The position numbers and the translations under genes were made by a program. The notes under the pieces were generated by a model. It saw nothing but the letters and a program-made list of their open reading frames with translations. It searched no databases and was not told the origin of the DNA. Below, piece by piece: positions 21,394-28,709 of a DNA stretch of 64,000 nucleotides (positions within the stretch are counted from its first letter, which is position 1; the number at the start of each line of letters is the position of its first letter). The DNA is from Bacteroidales bacterium (lineage in GTDB: Bacteria; Bacteroidota; Bacteroidia; Bacteroidales; UBA1402). The DNA lies in assembly GCA_021373135.1 (NCBI GenBank), contig JAJFTH010000003.1:682001-746000 (forward strand), in the 5' to 3' direction.

Positions 21394-22383
21394 TTATAAT
21401 ATACGTACACTTTTTTGTTTCTTGCTCACGGTTGCTGTCCCGATCTTTTTGGTGTATCCAATAAAAATTTCATGACTTCCACCAGAAAAACTTGCCACAG
21501 CAGATGTTGAAATATCGTATGAATAACCTATGCTCAGGCCTTGACGCAATTTGATTCCAGCCATCACAATAATGGCATCCTGATACCTCCAGCCAAGCCC
21601 TCCCCAATAATGTTCCTTATAAAAGACCCTTCCCGAAAGGTCAAATTGCCATGCCGTCAGGTCTGTCTTGAGCAGAAAGGACGGTTGCACCGTGTATAAC
21701 GGGTTAGATAAAATAATATTGTATCCGTTTGTTAAATAATAGGTTCTGGATGCTTTGATTTTGTAATTTTCTTCGTCTGTTGCATCCTCTCCAGCCTTCA
21801 GTTTAATGCTCGTTTCCATCAGATGTGAAACGGATAATCCGGCATAATAGATATTGTGATCATACCAGACACCGAGGCTAAAATCAGGAATGGAACCTTT
21901 TAAAGATCCTGTGGGGATGGATTCGTCGGTACTGGAATGATATTCGCCTTTTTCCGGAATATAAATTTCGTCTGCATCGAAGTTCTCCTGCAAGAGTCCA
22001 CCCTGTAGCCCGATGCTCAATTCTGCATGTTTAAGTTTTTTCTTATAGGCATATTGGAGTTGAATCAATTGCGTGCTGAAAAGTCCGATAGATTCTTTGA
22101 AAACGATCAGGCCAAACCCATTCTTCCGGTTGTTGAAGGAAAATGGCATGGATGCGTGCAGGACGAAAGTGCTTGGCGCATGGTCTATGCCAACCCATTG
22201 CTGCCGATTTACCAGTGAATAGTTCATGTCGCTGCCTTGACCCGCAGCGGCAGGGTTAAAGGTCCCAGGTGCCAGCATATACTGGCTCAACTGTGCATCG
22301 TATTGTGCGGACATTTGCACGCTTTGAAGCAAAAATACGAGCAGTAACAAGAAAGGAATATGGAGCTTGACTCTGAATCTCAT
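21394..22383 (-). CDS. porP: PorP/SprF family type IX secretion outer membrane protein
   Basis: The 329-residue protein has a signal peptide ending near MSAQ (about residue 26), then YDAQLSQYMLAPGTFNPAAA, the diagnostic PorP/SprF N-terminus, and a beta-barrel-like remainder. PorP-type proteins connect the T9SS ring or surface adhesins to the outer membrane. It heads the five-gene operon in the same order as Porphyromonas porPKLMN. No TAnnTTTG promoter is visible in the 175 bp before it, unlike most operons in this window. Confidence 0.93.
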   Translation of the reverse strand: MRFRVKLHIPFLLLLVFLLQSVQMSAQYDAQLSQYMLAPGTFNPAAAGQGSDMNYSLVNRQQWVGIDHAPSTFVLHASMPFSFNNRKNGFGLIVFKESIGLFSTQLIQLQYAYKKKLKHAELSIGLQGGLLQENFDADEIYIPEKGEYHSSTDESIPTGSLKGSIPDFSLGVWYDHNIYYAGLSVSHLMETSIKLKAGEDATDEENYKIKASRTYYLTNGYNIILSNPLYTVQPSFLLKTDLTAWQFDLSGRVFYKEHYWGGLGWRYQDAIIVMAGIKLRQGLSIGYSYDISTSAVASFSGGSHEIFIGYTKKIGTATVSKKQKSVRIL

Positions 22384-22558
22384 AAATAATTATAAACAGG
22401 ATATGCCTGAAGGCTGTATCATTTTCCTTTGGCATAATAATAAACAGAAAAAGAGAAATAAAATTGTCTGATTATGCGGAAAAGGCACTGTTTTAGGTAA
22501 AAAATAAAGGCGATTCGAAAGGGAACCGCCTGTTGGATGTAAAAAAAACAAAGAAAAT
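22384..22558 (-). other. Region upstream of the T9SS operon
   Basis: These 175 bp hold the terminator of the DUF2795 gene (22495-22531) and a weak 7-bp inverted repeat (GCATAAT at 22432-22438, ATTATGC at 22471-22477). I find no TAnnTTTG element on the minus strand. The operon promoter is therefore unrecognised; an alternative sigma factor is one explanation. Confidence 0.5.
22495..22531 (-). terminator. Terminator of the DUF2795 gene
   Basis: The stem pairs 22508-22516 with 22523-22531 (9 bp, one G-T pair, 6-nt loop). On the minus strand it is followed by a T-rich run (22507-22497). It lies 27 bp after the DUF2795 stop codon and isolates that gene from porP. Confidence 0.8.
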
Positions 22559-22780
22559 CTAATATTCCTCCTCGTTGAAGAAGAAATCTTCTTTACTGGG
22601 ATAATCCGGCCAAATATCTTCAATGCTTTCATAAATTTCTCCTTCATCCTCCATTTCCTGAAGGTTTTCGATGACCTCCAATGGTGATCCTGAACGCATT
22701 GCAAAGTCGATTAATTCATCTTTTGTTGCCGGCCATGGTGCATCTTCCAATCTTGATGCCAATTCTAATGTCCAATACAT
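22559..22780 (-). CDS. DUF2795 family small acidic protein
   Basis: The 73-residue protein reads MYWTLELASRLEDAPWPATK and continues with the DELIDFAMRSGSPLEVIENL core typical of DUF2795. The C-terminal third is strongly acidic. The family's function is not known; it is short, cytosolic and very widespread in Bacteroidetes as a stand-alone protein. The gene is monocistronic, with its own promoter about 93 bp upstream and its own terminator. Confidence 0.85.
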   Translation of the reverse strand: MYWTLELASRLEDAPWPATKDELIDFAMRSGSPLEVIENLQEMEDEGEIYESIEDIWPDYPSKEDFFFNEEEY

Positions 22781-22872
22781 ATTCGTATATTGTTTTTAAG
22801 AGTTTGTTTAATACCTGAAAATCAAATCATTATAGCTTTTGATAAAATCAGAACCCTATTTTGATTTTGACG

Positions 22873-22902
22873 CAAAAATAAACTATTCTATTGATAAAAC
22901 AA
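22873..22902 (-). promoter_or_regulatory. Promoter of the DUF2795 gene
   Basis: On the minus strand the -33 is TTG (22902-22900) and the -7 is TATTTTTG (22880-22873), 19 bp apart, a full consensus pair. The predicted leader is about 85 nt. Confidence 0.75.
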
Positions 22903-22917
22903 GTGTTGCTTTGTTTT

Positions 22918-23466
22918 TTATTTTGTGTTATCCCAAAAAGTTTCAGGGCCGTCCATCAGGCAACATTTTCGTCCCAAAACGAAATAATAATCAGAGAGTC
23001 TGTTTAGATAACTAATGATAAGATTGTCTACGGTATAAGTCCTTGAAACTTTGACGACTTGTCGCTCGGCTTTTCTGCATACTGTCCTGCAAACATGGCA
23101 CATGGAGGACGTCTTGTTTCCACCTGGTATGACAAATTGATGGATTTCCGGTAATCCGGATGTGATATGGTCAATTTCAGATTCGATGTTTTGTAACATT
23201 TCTTCCGTAACCGGTTTCGGAATCTTCAAGGTTGTGGCAGACTGATCTGTTGCCAGATAAGATCCAAGCTTGAACAGGTGATGCTGGATTTCCAGAACGA
23301 AATCATGATCGTGCTTTTCCAGGTTTTCTGAGAGCAGAACGCTCATGAAGGCATTCAACTCATCAATACTCCCGTATGCTTCCAGGCGAATGTCGTCTTT
23401 AGGTATACGTGTACCCCCGATTAAACCGGTTGAACCATTGTCTCCTGTCTTGGTGTAAATCTTCAT
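22918..23466 (-). CDS. Cob(I)yrinic acid a,c-diamide adenosyltransferase, PduO type
   Basis: The 182-residue protein opens with MKIYTKTGDNGSTGLIGGTR, the ATP-binding N-terminus of PduO-type adenosyltransferases, followed by RLEAYGSIDELNAFMS. Near the C-terminus CRTVCRKAERQVV and YLNRLSDYYFVLGR are also characteristic. It transfers adenosine from ATP to cob(I)alamin, making coenzyme B12 for mutases. It starts 8 bp after the methyltransferase gene and shares its promoter. No other cobalamin gene is in the window. Confidence 0.93.
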   Translation of the reverse strand: MKIYTKTGDNGSTGLIGGTRIPKDDIRLEAYGSIDELNAFMSVLLSENLEKHDHDFVLEIQHHLFKLGSYLATDQSATTLKIPKPVTEEMLQNIESEIDHITSGLPEIHQFVIPGGNKTSSMCHVCRTVCRKAERQVVKVSRTYTVDNLIISYLNRLSDYYFVLGRKCCLMDGPETFWDNTK

Positions 23467-23474
23467 ATTCGCAT

Positions 23475-24200
23475 TTATTTGTTTCGAATAACGTATTTCT
23501 TTTTTTCCAGTTCAGGATTGAACAGGAGGATTCCAAGATCGAAAAGATCAATGGACACCTGCACATCCTGATGAGCCCGGATATTTTCCCAAGCCTGAGT
23601 TTTAACGGGACTTTCATGCATATTCATGAAAACAAAAATCGAGCCATTATTCCTTTTGCAGAGGCATTTCTGAAACAAATCCTGATATTTCTGTGGATCA
23701 GATATTTGGTTAAAAAGGACAAAGTCCAGATTTTCAAGCTTGTCGATAAGTGTTTCCGGCATTTCTTCCGGCTTGATCAAATGTAATTCTATTTGTTCCA
23801 GTCCTTGTATTTGAAAACCTTTTCGTGCGATAGCTGCCGATTCGGCAGAATCAGTGATACTGATGCATCTCGCTTTTTGGTTGGCAAATATCATATATTG
23901 GGTTTCAATGCCTGATGAAGTGCCAAGTTCGACCAATGTCTTGAATTTCGCATCCTGTATGATGCGAAAAATGATTTGTCCGCTATGCGTTTTTTTTTGC
24001 TGATTGAAGCATGTTGGTTTATTGTTTAGTTCTTTTCTCAGAGACTCGATGGTCTCGAAACAATAAAAGGGATACTTTTCCTGGAGTACGGAGGTGATGA
24101 GATGAAACAAATAAGGGGAATGGATGCCGAAACCTTTATGATGCCGGGCATTGATCCTATATCGGATTGCTTCTTTCAATTGATAAAAGAGATGAGCCAT
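23475..24200 (-). CDS. Putative SAM-dependent methyltransferase
   Basis: The 241-residue protein from the ATG at 24200 has the N-terminal HHKGFGIHSPYLFHLI segment seen in a Bacteroidetes family annotated as class I methyltransferases, and a weak Rossmann core: TLVELGTSSGIETQYM (SAM-binding motif I), then CISITDSAESAAIARKG and a later LDFVLFN strand. The substrate is unknown. The start was chosen because the longer frame runs through the predicted transcription start. It forms a two-gene operon with the adenosyltransferase. Confidence 0.7.
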   Translation of the reverse strand: MAHLFYQLKEAIRYRINARHHKGFGIHSPYLFHLITSVLQEKYPFYCFETIESLRKELNNKPTCFNQQKKTHSGQIIFRIIQDAKFKTLVELGTSSGIETQYMIFANQKARCISITDSAESAAIARKGFQIQGLEQIELHLIKPEEMPETLIDKLENLDFVLFNQISDPQKYQDLFQKCLCKRNNGSIFVFMNMHESPVKTQAWENIRAHQDVQVSIDLFDLGILLFNPELEKKKYVIRNK

Positions 24201-24235
24201 GTTTTTTTTAATCCTTTTGTTGATTCCCTGACCTC

Positions 24236-24269
24236 CAAAGATACGAAATGAAAGATTTTTGTAAACAAT
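24236..24269 (-). promoter_or_regulatory. Promoter of the methyltransferase-adenosyltransferase operon
   Basis: The minus strand has -7 TATCTTTG (24243-24236) and a TTGTTT -33-like element at about 24268-24263. The predicted transcription start is about 30 nt before the ATG at 24200. Confidence 0.65.
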
Positions 24270-24332
24270 TATTTTAATTTTTACGTTATAATGAGTCAAA
24301 CATGATTTGGCGTAAATTAAAATTTTTATACA

Positions 24333-24803
24333 ATGAAAAATTCGAGGATTGATTTTAAAAACACAAAGTTGCCTAAAGTGAAATTTGTGGACGAATTTAA
24401 AGCATTCGCATTAAGAGGAAATGTGGTTGATATGGCTGTAGGTATCATTGTTGGTGCAGCCTTTGGGAAAATCGTGACATCTTTTGTCAACGACATTATT
24501 ATGCCACCGATTGGTTTATTGTTAGGTGGCGTGAATTTTTCTGACCTGAAATTTGTGATGAATGATATGATTGGAAACAAACCTCCAGTCACCATCAATT
24601 ATGGGAACTTTATTCAGGTGATTATTGATTTTCTGATCATTGCATTTGCCATCTTTATGGTTATCAAACTGATAGCTAAGGCAAAAAGGAAGGAAGAAGC
24701 TGCTCCTGCTCCTGTTGCAGCACCAGAACCTCCAATTTCCAATAAAGAAGAAATTCTTTTGACGGAGATCCGTGATTTGCTGAAAAAAAATACAGAAAAA
24801 TAA
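24333..24803 (+). CDS. mscL: Large-conductance mechanosensitive channel MscL
   Basis: The 156-residue protein carries the MscL hallmark [20 protein letters not shown] (residues about 23-42) through TM1, a periplasmic loop, a second membrane helix at about 92-116, and a cytoplasmic helix at the end. A Pro/Ala-rich linker ([14 protein letters not shown]) joins TM2 to that helix. It opens under hypo-osmotic stress to release solutes. The N-terminus is some 15 residues longer than in most MscL proteins. No clear promoter or terminator was seen around it. Confidence 0.96.
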   Translation: MKNSRIDFKNTKLPKVKFVDEFKAFALRGNVVDMAVGIIVGAAFGKIVTSFVNDIIMPPIGLLLGGVNFSDLKFVMNDMIGNKPPVTINYGNFIQVIIDFLIIAFAIFMVIKLIAKAKRKEEAAPAPVAAPEPPISNKEEILLTEIRDLLKKNTEK

Positions 24804-24833
24804 GAGTTGTTTTTTGTTGACTAGTCAGGTTCT

Positions 24834-26144
24834 TTAGACCTCACTTACCCGTATTTTTTTTGTCTTAAGCTTGCTATTGTTGATGGTTTTGATCAGCACA
24901 TCCATTTTTGAAGCGTGTACAGCGACGTAGGAACAATCTTGTTTGACTTCGATGATTCCCAGCTGTTCTTTGCTGAGTCCTCCCTGTTTCAGAAACAGAC
25001 CAGCGAGGTCCCCTTTGGAAATCTTATCCCTTCTACCTCCTGTGATATAAAGTGTTTTCCAGATGGGAGCTTCGGGTGTCGGTGCATCCTTGATTTGTTC
25101 GATCTTTGTATTCTCGATGAAATCAGGAAGCTCTTCTTTTTCCCATTTCAGGATATAGGCGGTGCCCTCGGAGTTCATTCTGGCTGTTCTTCCGTTTCTG
25201 TGTGTGAATTCCTGACTCCTTGGCGGCAGCTGAAAGTGAATGATGAATTTCAGTTCGGGAATATCGAGTCCTCTGGCTGCCAGGTCGGTGGCAACAATCA
25301 GTTGATGGGTGCCGTTCCGAAATTTGATCAGGGTCCTTTCCCTGTCGATTTGTTCCATTCCACCGAAGAAACAGCCATGATGGATATTTTTTGCTGTTAG
25401 ATGGTCACTTACTTCCTGAATGGTTTCCTTGAAGTTGCAGAAAACGATTCCGGGCTGGTTGCCGATGTGGTTTAGTGTTTTAACCAAAGTTTCCAGCTTA
25501 TCCTTTGTGGGAGAAACGACCGTCCTGATTTTCAACTGAGAAATCTTTTCACCTGAGTAATCGATGCAGACAGGATGATTTAAACCTACAAAAGCAGGTA
25601 TTTCTGTCGCTTTTGTTGCAGAGGTCAGAATCCTTTTTTCGATATTCGGCAGGACTGCAATGATTTCGCTCATTTCAGTCTCGAAACCGATTTCGAGAGA
25701 TTTGTCAAATTCGTCAAGTATCAGTGTGCGGATGAATTCGGTTGAAAAGACCTTTCTTCTCAGAAGGTCGGCAACCCTTCCCGGTGTACCTATCAGTATG
25801 GTGGGATTGTGCTTGAGATCCATTTTGTCTTGATATCCTGCGCGACCACCATAAACGGCATTGGTTTTGTATCCAGACCCCATTTCCCGGATTACTTGCT
25901 CTATTTGAAGAGCCAACTCTCTGGACGGAACGAGTATCAGCACTTGTATTTCGTCGCTTTCAGCATCCAGTTTTCCGATGATGGGGAGCAAATACGCCAG
26001 CGTTTTACCTGTGCCTGTCGGGGAAAGCAAGACGATGTCTGATGAGGCATCAATGGCTGTCAGTGCCTCCTCCTGCATGGGGTTGAGCTTCTGAATCTTT
26101 AGTTTTTCCAGGATGTCCTCCTGATTTTTTATGTTATTTGGCAT
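24834..26144 (-). CDS. DEAD-box RNA helicase, DbpA-like, with DEFD motif II
   Basis: The 436-residue protein has Walker A SPTGTGKT (41-48), motif Ib TPGR near 120-123, motif II D-E-F-D at 144-147 in place of DEAD, motif III SAT at 175-177 and a motif VI of the form HRNGRTAR. The last 75 residues form a DbpA-type RNA-binding domain (WKTLYITGGRRDKISKGDLAG), which in DbpA directs the enzyme to 23S rRNA during large-subunit assembly. The start at 26144 (MPNN) is preferred over an upstream ATG. The gene is convergent with mscL. Confidence 0.9.
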   Translation of the reverse strand: MPNNIKNQEDILEKLKIQKLNPMQEEALTAIDASSDIVLLSPTGTGKTLAYLLPIIGKLDAESDEIQVLILVPSRELALQIEQVIREMGSGYKTNAVYGGRAGYQDKMDLKHNPTILIGTPGRVADLLRRKVFSTEFIRTLILDEFDKSLEIGFETEMSEIIAVLPNIEKRILTSATKATEIPAFVGLNHPVCIDYSGEKISQLKIRTVVSPTKDKLETLVKTLNHIGNQPGIVFCNFKETIQEVSDHLTAKNIHHGCFFGGMEQIDRERTLIKFRNGTHQLIVATDLAARGLDIPELKFIIHFQLPPRSQEFTHRNGRTARMNSEGTAYILKWEKEELPDFIENTKIEQIKDAPTPEAPIWKTLYITGGRRDKISKGDLAGLFLKQGGLSKEQLGIIEVKQDCSYVAVHASKMDVLIKTINNSKLKTKKIRVSEV

Positions 26145-26250
26145 AGGGTAAAGATACTGCTTAAACATCAATCCGCAATATTTCCTTTAAAGGAGATTCT
26201 CTGTCTTGTAATGCTGAATGAACATAAATATCAGATGGAACTTTGATTTT

Positions 26251-27129
26251 CTATTTTTGCAATAAGTCTTCCAGCATCTCTTTCATTCTGGTTGATTTCT
26301 TGTTGTAGTCCGCAGCATTCCGCCAGTCGGAAGCGTTTACGAAATGCAACCAATCTTTTCCGATATAGGCATACATGTCGTTCTGAAAATCATCACCTTC
26401 CCAAAGCGGGATGCGCTCTTCGTCTGCAAACTGAAAAACGGTCTCCTTTTGCTGATCGCAGAGCAAAGGTTTATAAAGCGAAAAGAAACTCCCGGACCCC
26501 GTATCTCCACCAAAACTTGGAAGAAAATTCAAAGGCTTTCCCTGCGTATAAACCGAATCAAAGAAGGCAAGTCCGGGCCAGAGATAAAGCAAGCGACCGC
26601 AGGGAATCTTGGGAAGCTCGCACACCTGTAGCATCCCGTAATACGGTTGATCTTTCAGATAAAACCTCGGTGAAATCGGACAAATTGGGAAGATATCGTG
26701 GTCTAAAAGTCCAAAAAAACTTGCAGACCGCGGCTGGATATAGTTTTTATAGACATAGTTCAGAGCCGCTCCGTGGGATTTGCTGTAATATGGCGGTCCA
26801 TAAGGAGAAGGGGGCAAGGCAATATAAGGCAGACCTTGTTTCGAACAGTAAGCACGGATTTCAGATCTTGATTTTGCATCGGTCGAATTGTCTGCCACCG
26901 TATACACAAAGGAATCTGTGATGAATTTTTTAAGCAAGCGGTATTGATAGCAAATCATTTCCGGATTGTTGAAAGCGATGGTCACGAGATCCAGGCTGTC
27001 GTTCGACAAAGATTCCGTGATCACGCCGACATTCTCTTCCGACGGAAACCGACGATAATATCTCTGCAAACGGATAGCCTCTTTCGGATACTTCATTTGA
27101 GCAACAAACCTTCCTACACCTTTCATCAT
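26251..27129 (-). CDS. Glycosyltransferase-like protein (GT-A fold suspected)
   Basis: The 292-residue protein has a strand-like start DLVTIAFNNPEMICYQYRLL (about 46-65), then FVYTVADNSTDAKSR, resembling the first nucleotide-binding part of GT-A enzymes, and LLDHDIFPI (about 142-150), where D-H-D could be the metal-binding DxD. A KSHGAALNYVY segment lies between them. No membrane helix or signal is seen. I do not recognise a named family. It stands alone with its own promoter and is not part of a polysaccharide cluster. Confidence 0.6.
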   Translation of the reverse strand: MMKGVGRFVAQMKYPKEAIRLQRYYRRFPSEENVGVITESLSNDSLDLVTIAFNNPEMICYQYRLLKKFITDSFVYTVADNSTDAKSRSEIRAYCSKQGLPYIALPPSPYGPPYYSKSHGAALNYVYKNYIQPRSASFFGLLDHDIFPICPISPRFYLKDQPYYGMLQVCELPKIPCGRLLYLWPGLAFFDSVYTQGKPLNFLPSFGGDTGSGSFFSLYKPLLCDQQKETVFQFADEERIPLWEGDDFQNDMYAYIGKDWLHFVNASDWRNAADYNKKSTRMKEMLEDLLQK

Positions 27130-27161
27130 CCGGATTTCTATAATCTAAACTTTACAACAGG

Positions 27162-27169
27162 CAAATATA
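27162..27169 (-). promoter_or_regulatory. Promoter -7 element of the glycosyltransferase-like gene
   Basis: The minus strand reads TATATTTG, a full -7 match, 33 bp before the start codon. A TTTG at 27195-27192, 22 bp further, could serve as -33. Confidence 0.6.
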
Positions 27170-27326
27170 CTGGATTCGAACAGCTATTCCCCAAATTTTA
27201 TCAAAATATCCTGTATTCCGGATTTGAATCTTTTGTGAAGCATTCTACGGCCCAATGAAATAGCATCATTTAAACCTTAAAAACAGTATTTCATCGGGAA
27301 TAATACCTGGTTTTATCGATTCTGGC

Positions 27327-27357
27327 TTTTTTTTAAGTCGTTGTGGGGCTACTTTTG
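27327..27357 (+). promoter_or_regulatory. Promoter of the remnant gene and the downstream GGCT-E2 pair
   Basis: The -7 is TACTTTTG at 27350-27357, with a T8 run at 27327-27334 in the -33 region. It lies 20 bp before the ATG of the broken methyltransferase start and is the only promoter I see ahead of the gamma-glutamylcyclotransferase-like gene. Confidence 0.65.
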
Positions 27358-27376
27358 TTGCGATCTGAAAAACAAG

Positions 27377-27451
27377 ATGATGGCAAAAAGTAACGAGAAC
27401 AATAGCAAGGTGTGTCCTGTAGAAAGAGCTGGAGGACTGGAGACTTTCTGA
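27377..27451 (+). pseudogene. 5' remnant of a class I methyltransferase gene
   Basis: The frame reads MMAKSNENNSKVCPVERAGG and LETF, then stops at 27449-27451. The VCPVERAGGLE segment is, from memory, the N-terminus of a Bacteroidetes family of SAM-dependent methyltransferases in which it is followed by an arginine-rich stretch and QNP. Only these 24 codons remain; the sequence after Phe is unrelated and leads to the next gene 23 bp on. Its promoter is intact, so it is probably still transcribed and translated as a short leader. Confidence 0.55.
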
Positions 27452-27474
27452 ACAAAACATTAATCCAATAGCGT

Positions 27475-27816
27475 ATGTTTTTATTTGTTTATGGCCCATA
27501 TATGAATCCAAAATACTTGAGTGAAAAGAATATTGATTTCATCAGCTCTTGCAAAGCAATTCTGAATGGTTACAAAATCTGCTTTTCCACAAAGACGGAT
27601 GATTGGAAGCAAGCAATGATTGATATTGAAGAGAAAAATTATTCCAGTGTTGAAGGTGTTCTATATGAGTTGACCGATGAGGCTGCTATGCTGCTGCTTC
27701 ATGATTTTGAAAAGACAGCAGCGAAGGAGTATGAAAAAATATTTGTGGATATTAATGTAGGAAAAGGTCCAAATGTTGATGCTTATACCTATATTAGTAT
27801 CAGAAAAGACGGATAA
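27475..27816 (+). CDS. Gamma-glutamylcyclotransferase-like (AIG2-like) protein
   Basis: The 113-residue protein begins MFLFVYGPYMNPKYL, matching the VYG-x-x-x nucleotide-like loop of the GGCT/AIG2 fold. It has the acidic residue expected at the active site in LLLHDFEKTAAKEYEKI (about 72-88), followed by the V-D-A-Y-T-Y strand. Members cyclise gamma-glutamyl amines or dipeptides to 5-oxoproline. It is short for the family but complete. It lies 11 bp before an E2-like acyltransferase gene, so the two are probably co-transcribed. The exact substrate is unknown. Confidence 0.75.
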   Translation: MFLFVYGPYMNPKYLSEKNIDFISSCKAILNGYKICFSTKTDDWKQAMIDIEEKNYSSVEGVLYELTDEAAMLLLHDFEKTAAKEYEKIFVDINVGKGPNVDAYTYISIRKDG

Positions 27817-27827
27817 AAACTTGACAG

Positions 27828-28613
27828 ATGATCGATTACAAGATTCAGAAATTTCCAAGAACAAGGATTGCCACCTTAGATGTAAGTGCTATTGGGTTAC
27901 AGAAGCATCATATTGTTGCAATGATAGAAATTGATGTGTCTGAAGCCAGGCAGAAAATTAAAAAGTATAAAAATGAGATCCATAAAATATCATTTACAGC
28001 TTGGTTGATAAAAGCGATCAGCCACACCATCAAAGATCATGAACAGGCTGCTGCCTATCTAAAGGGAAAACACAGTCTGTTCATATTTAATGACATAAAC
28101 ATTTCCATGATCGTTGAAAAAGATTTGGACGGGCAAAAAGTGCCTGTTCCACTGATCATTGAAAAAGCAAATGAAAGAAGCATCGAATCCATAACCCGGC
28201 AAATCAATGAAGCAAAAGCGACACCACTGACCGATGATGATATCGTGCTTCAGCGTAAATCAAACAAATTAGAACGGTCTTACTATTTCTTGCCCGGTTT
28301 TGTCAGAAGACTTTTTTGGAAATACTTGTTGAGACATCCGCCTCTTGCCTATAAGACAATGGGAAATGTCGCCTTTACTTCTATTGGAATGATGGGAAAG
28401 GTAAATGGTTGGTTCATTCCAATGTCTGTTCTTCCGATTTGTTTCGGCGTCAGTGCAATAACCAAAAAACCGGTTGTGGTTAATGATCGGATAGAAGTTC
28501 GGGAAGTTCTGAAGATGACCGTTTTATTGGACCATGATGTGATTGATGGTGCCCCCATGACCCGATTTCTAAGCAACTTATCGGAGAATATCGAAAAAGG
28601 GATAGGATTATAA
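27828..28613 (+). CDS. Stand-alone 2-oxoacid dehydrogenase E2-type acyltransferase domain
   Basis: The 261-residue protein is only the catalytic, chloramphenicol-acetyltransferase-like domain of E2 enzymes. There is no lipoyl domain and no E1/E3-binding domain. The active-site motif is DHDVIDGAPMTRFL, with His236 and Asp240 in the H-x-x-x-D-G pattern, so catalysis looks intact. Without a lipoyl arm in cis it may transfer acyl groups between CoA and an unknown acceptor. No E1 or E3 gene is nearby. It follows the GGCT-like gene by 11 bp. Confidence 0.8.
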   Translation: MIDYKIQKFPRTRIATLDVSAIGLQKHHIVAMIEIDVSEARQKIKKYKNEIHKISFTAWLIKAISHTIKDHEQAAAYLKGKHSLFIFNDINISMIVEKDLDGQKVPVPLIIEKANERSIESITRQINEAKATPLTDDDIVLQRKSNKLERSYYFLPGFVRRLFWKYLLRHPPLAYKTMGNVAFTSIGMMGKVNGWFIPMSVLPICFGVSAITKKPVVVNDRIEVREVLKMTVLLDHDVIDGAPMTRFLSNLSENIEKGIGL

Positions 28614-28682
28614 TTGTCGTTGAATAAAATAATAGAAAATGGCAAATAAGTCTTATTGATATTTTTTTATTTCTAAAAATCA

Positions 28683-28702
28683 CTATTTTTGTGGAAAAAT
28701 AG
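28683..28702 (+). promoter_or_regulatory. abiE promoter with an overlapping inverted repeat (candidate operator)
   Basis: The -7 element TATTTTTG at 28684-28691 matches the consensus, with T-rich sequence at 28661-28668 as -33. A perfect inverted repeat, CTATTTTT-GTGG-AAAAATAG at 28683-28702, covers the -7 and the start site. AbiEi antitoxins repress their own operon by binding inverted repeats, so this is the likely operator. Confidence 0.6.
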
Positions 28703-28709
28703 AAATGAA

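Larger units (their letters stand above)
27130..27474. other. 345-bp gap with a divergent promoter pair and a gene remnant
   Basis: The stretch contains the leftward promoter of the glycosyltransferase-like gene, about 180 bp with no recognisable feature (27170-27326), then a rightward promoter and the first 24 codons of a lost methyltransferase gene. A minus-strand reading frame crossing it shows no family pattern and is not called. Confidence 0.6.

Noticed and set aside
22390..22704. Minus-strand open frame overlapping the DUF2795 gene and its terminator
   Set aside because: Out of frame with DUF2795, crosses the terminator, no family pattern.
27266..27511. Minus-strand open frame of 81 codons across the gap before the GGCT gene
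   Set aside because: No domain, no promoter, and it runs over the remnant's promoter and the GGCT start.
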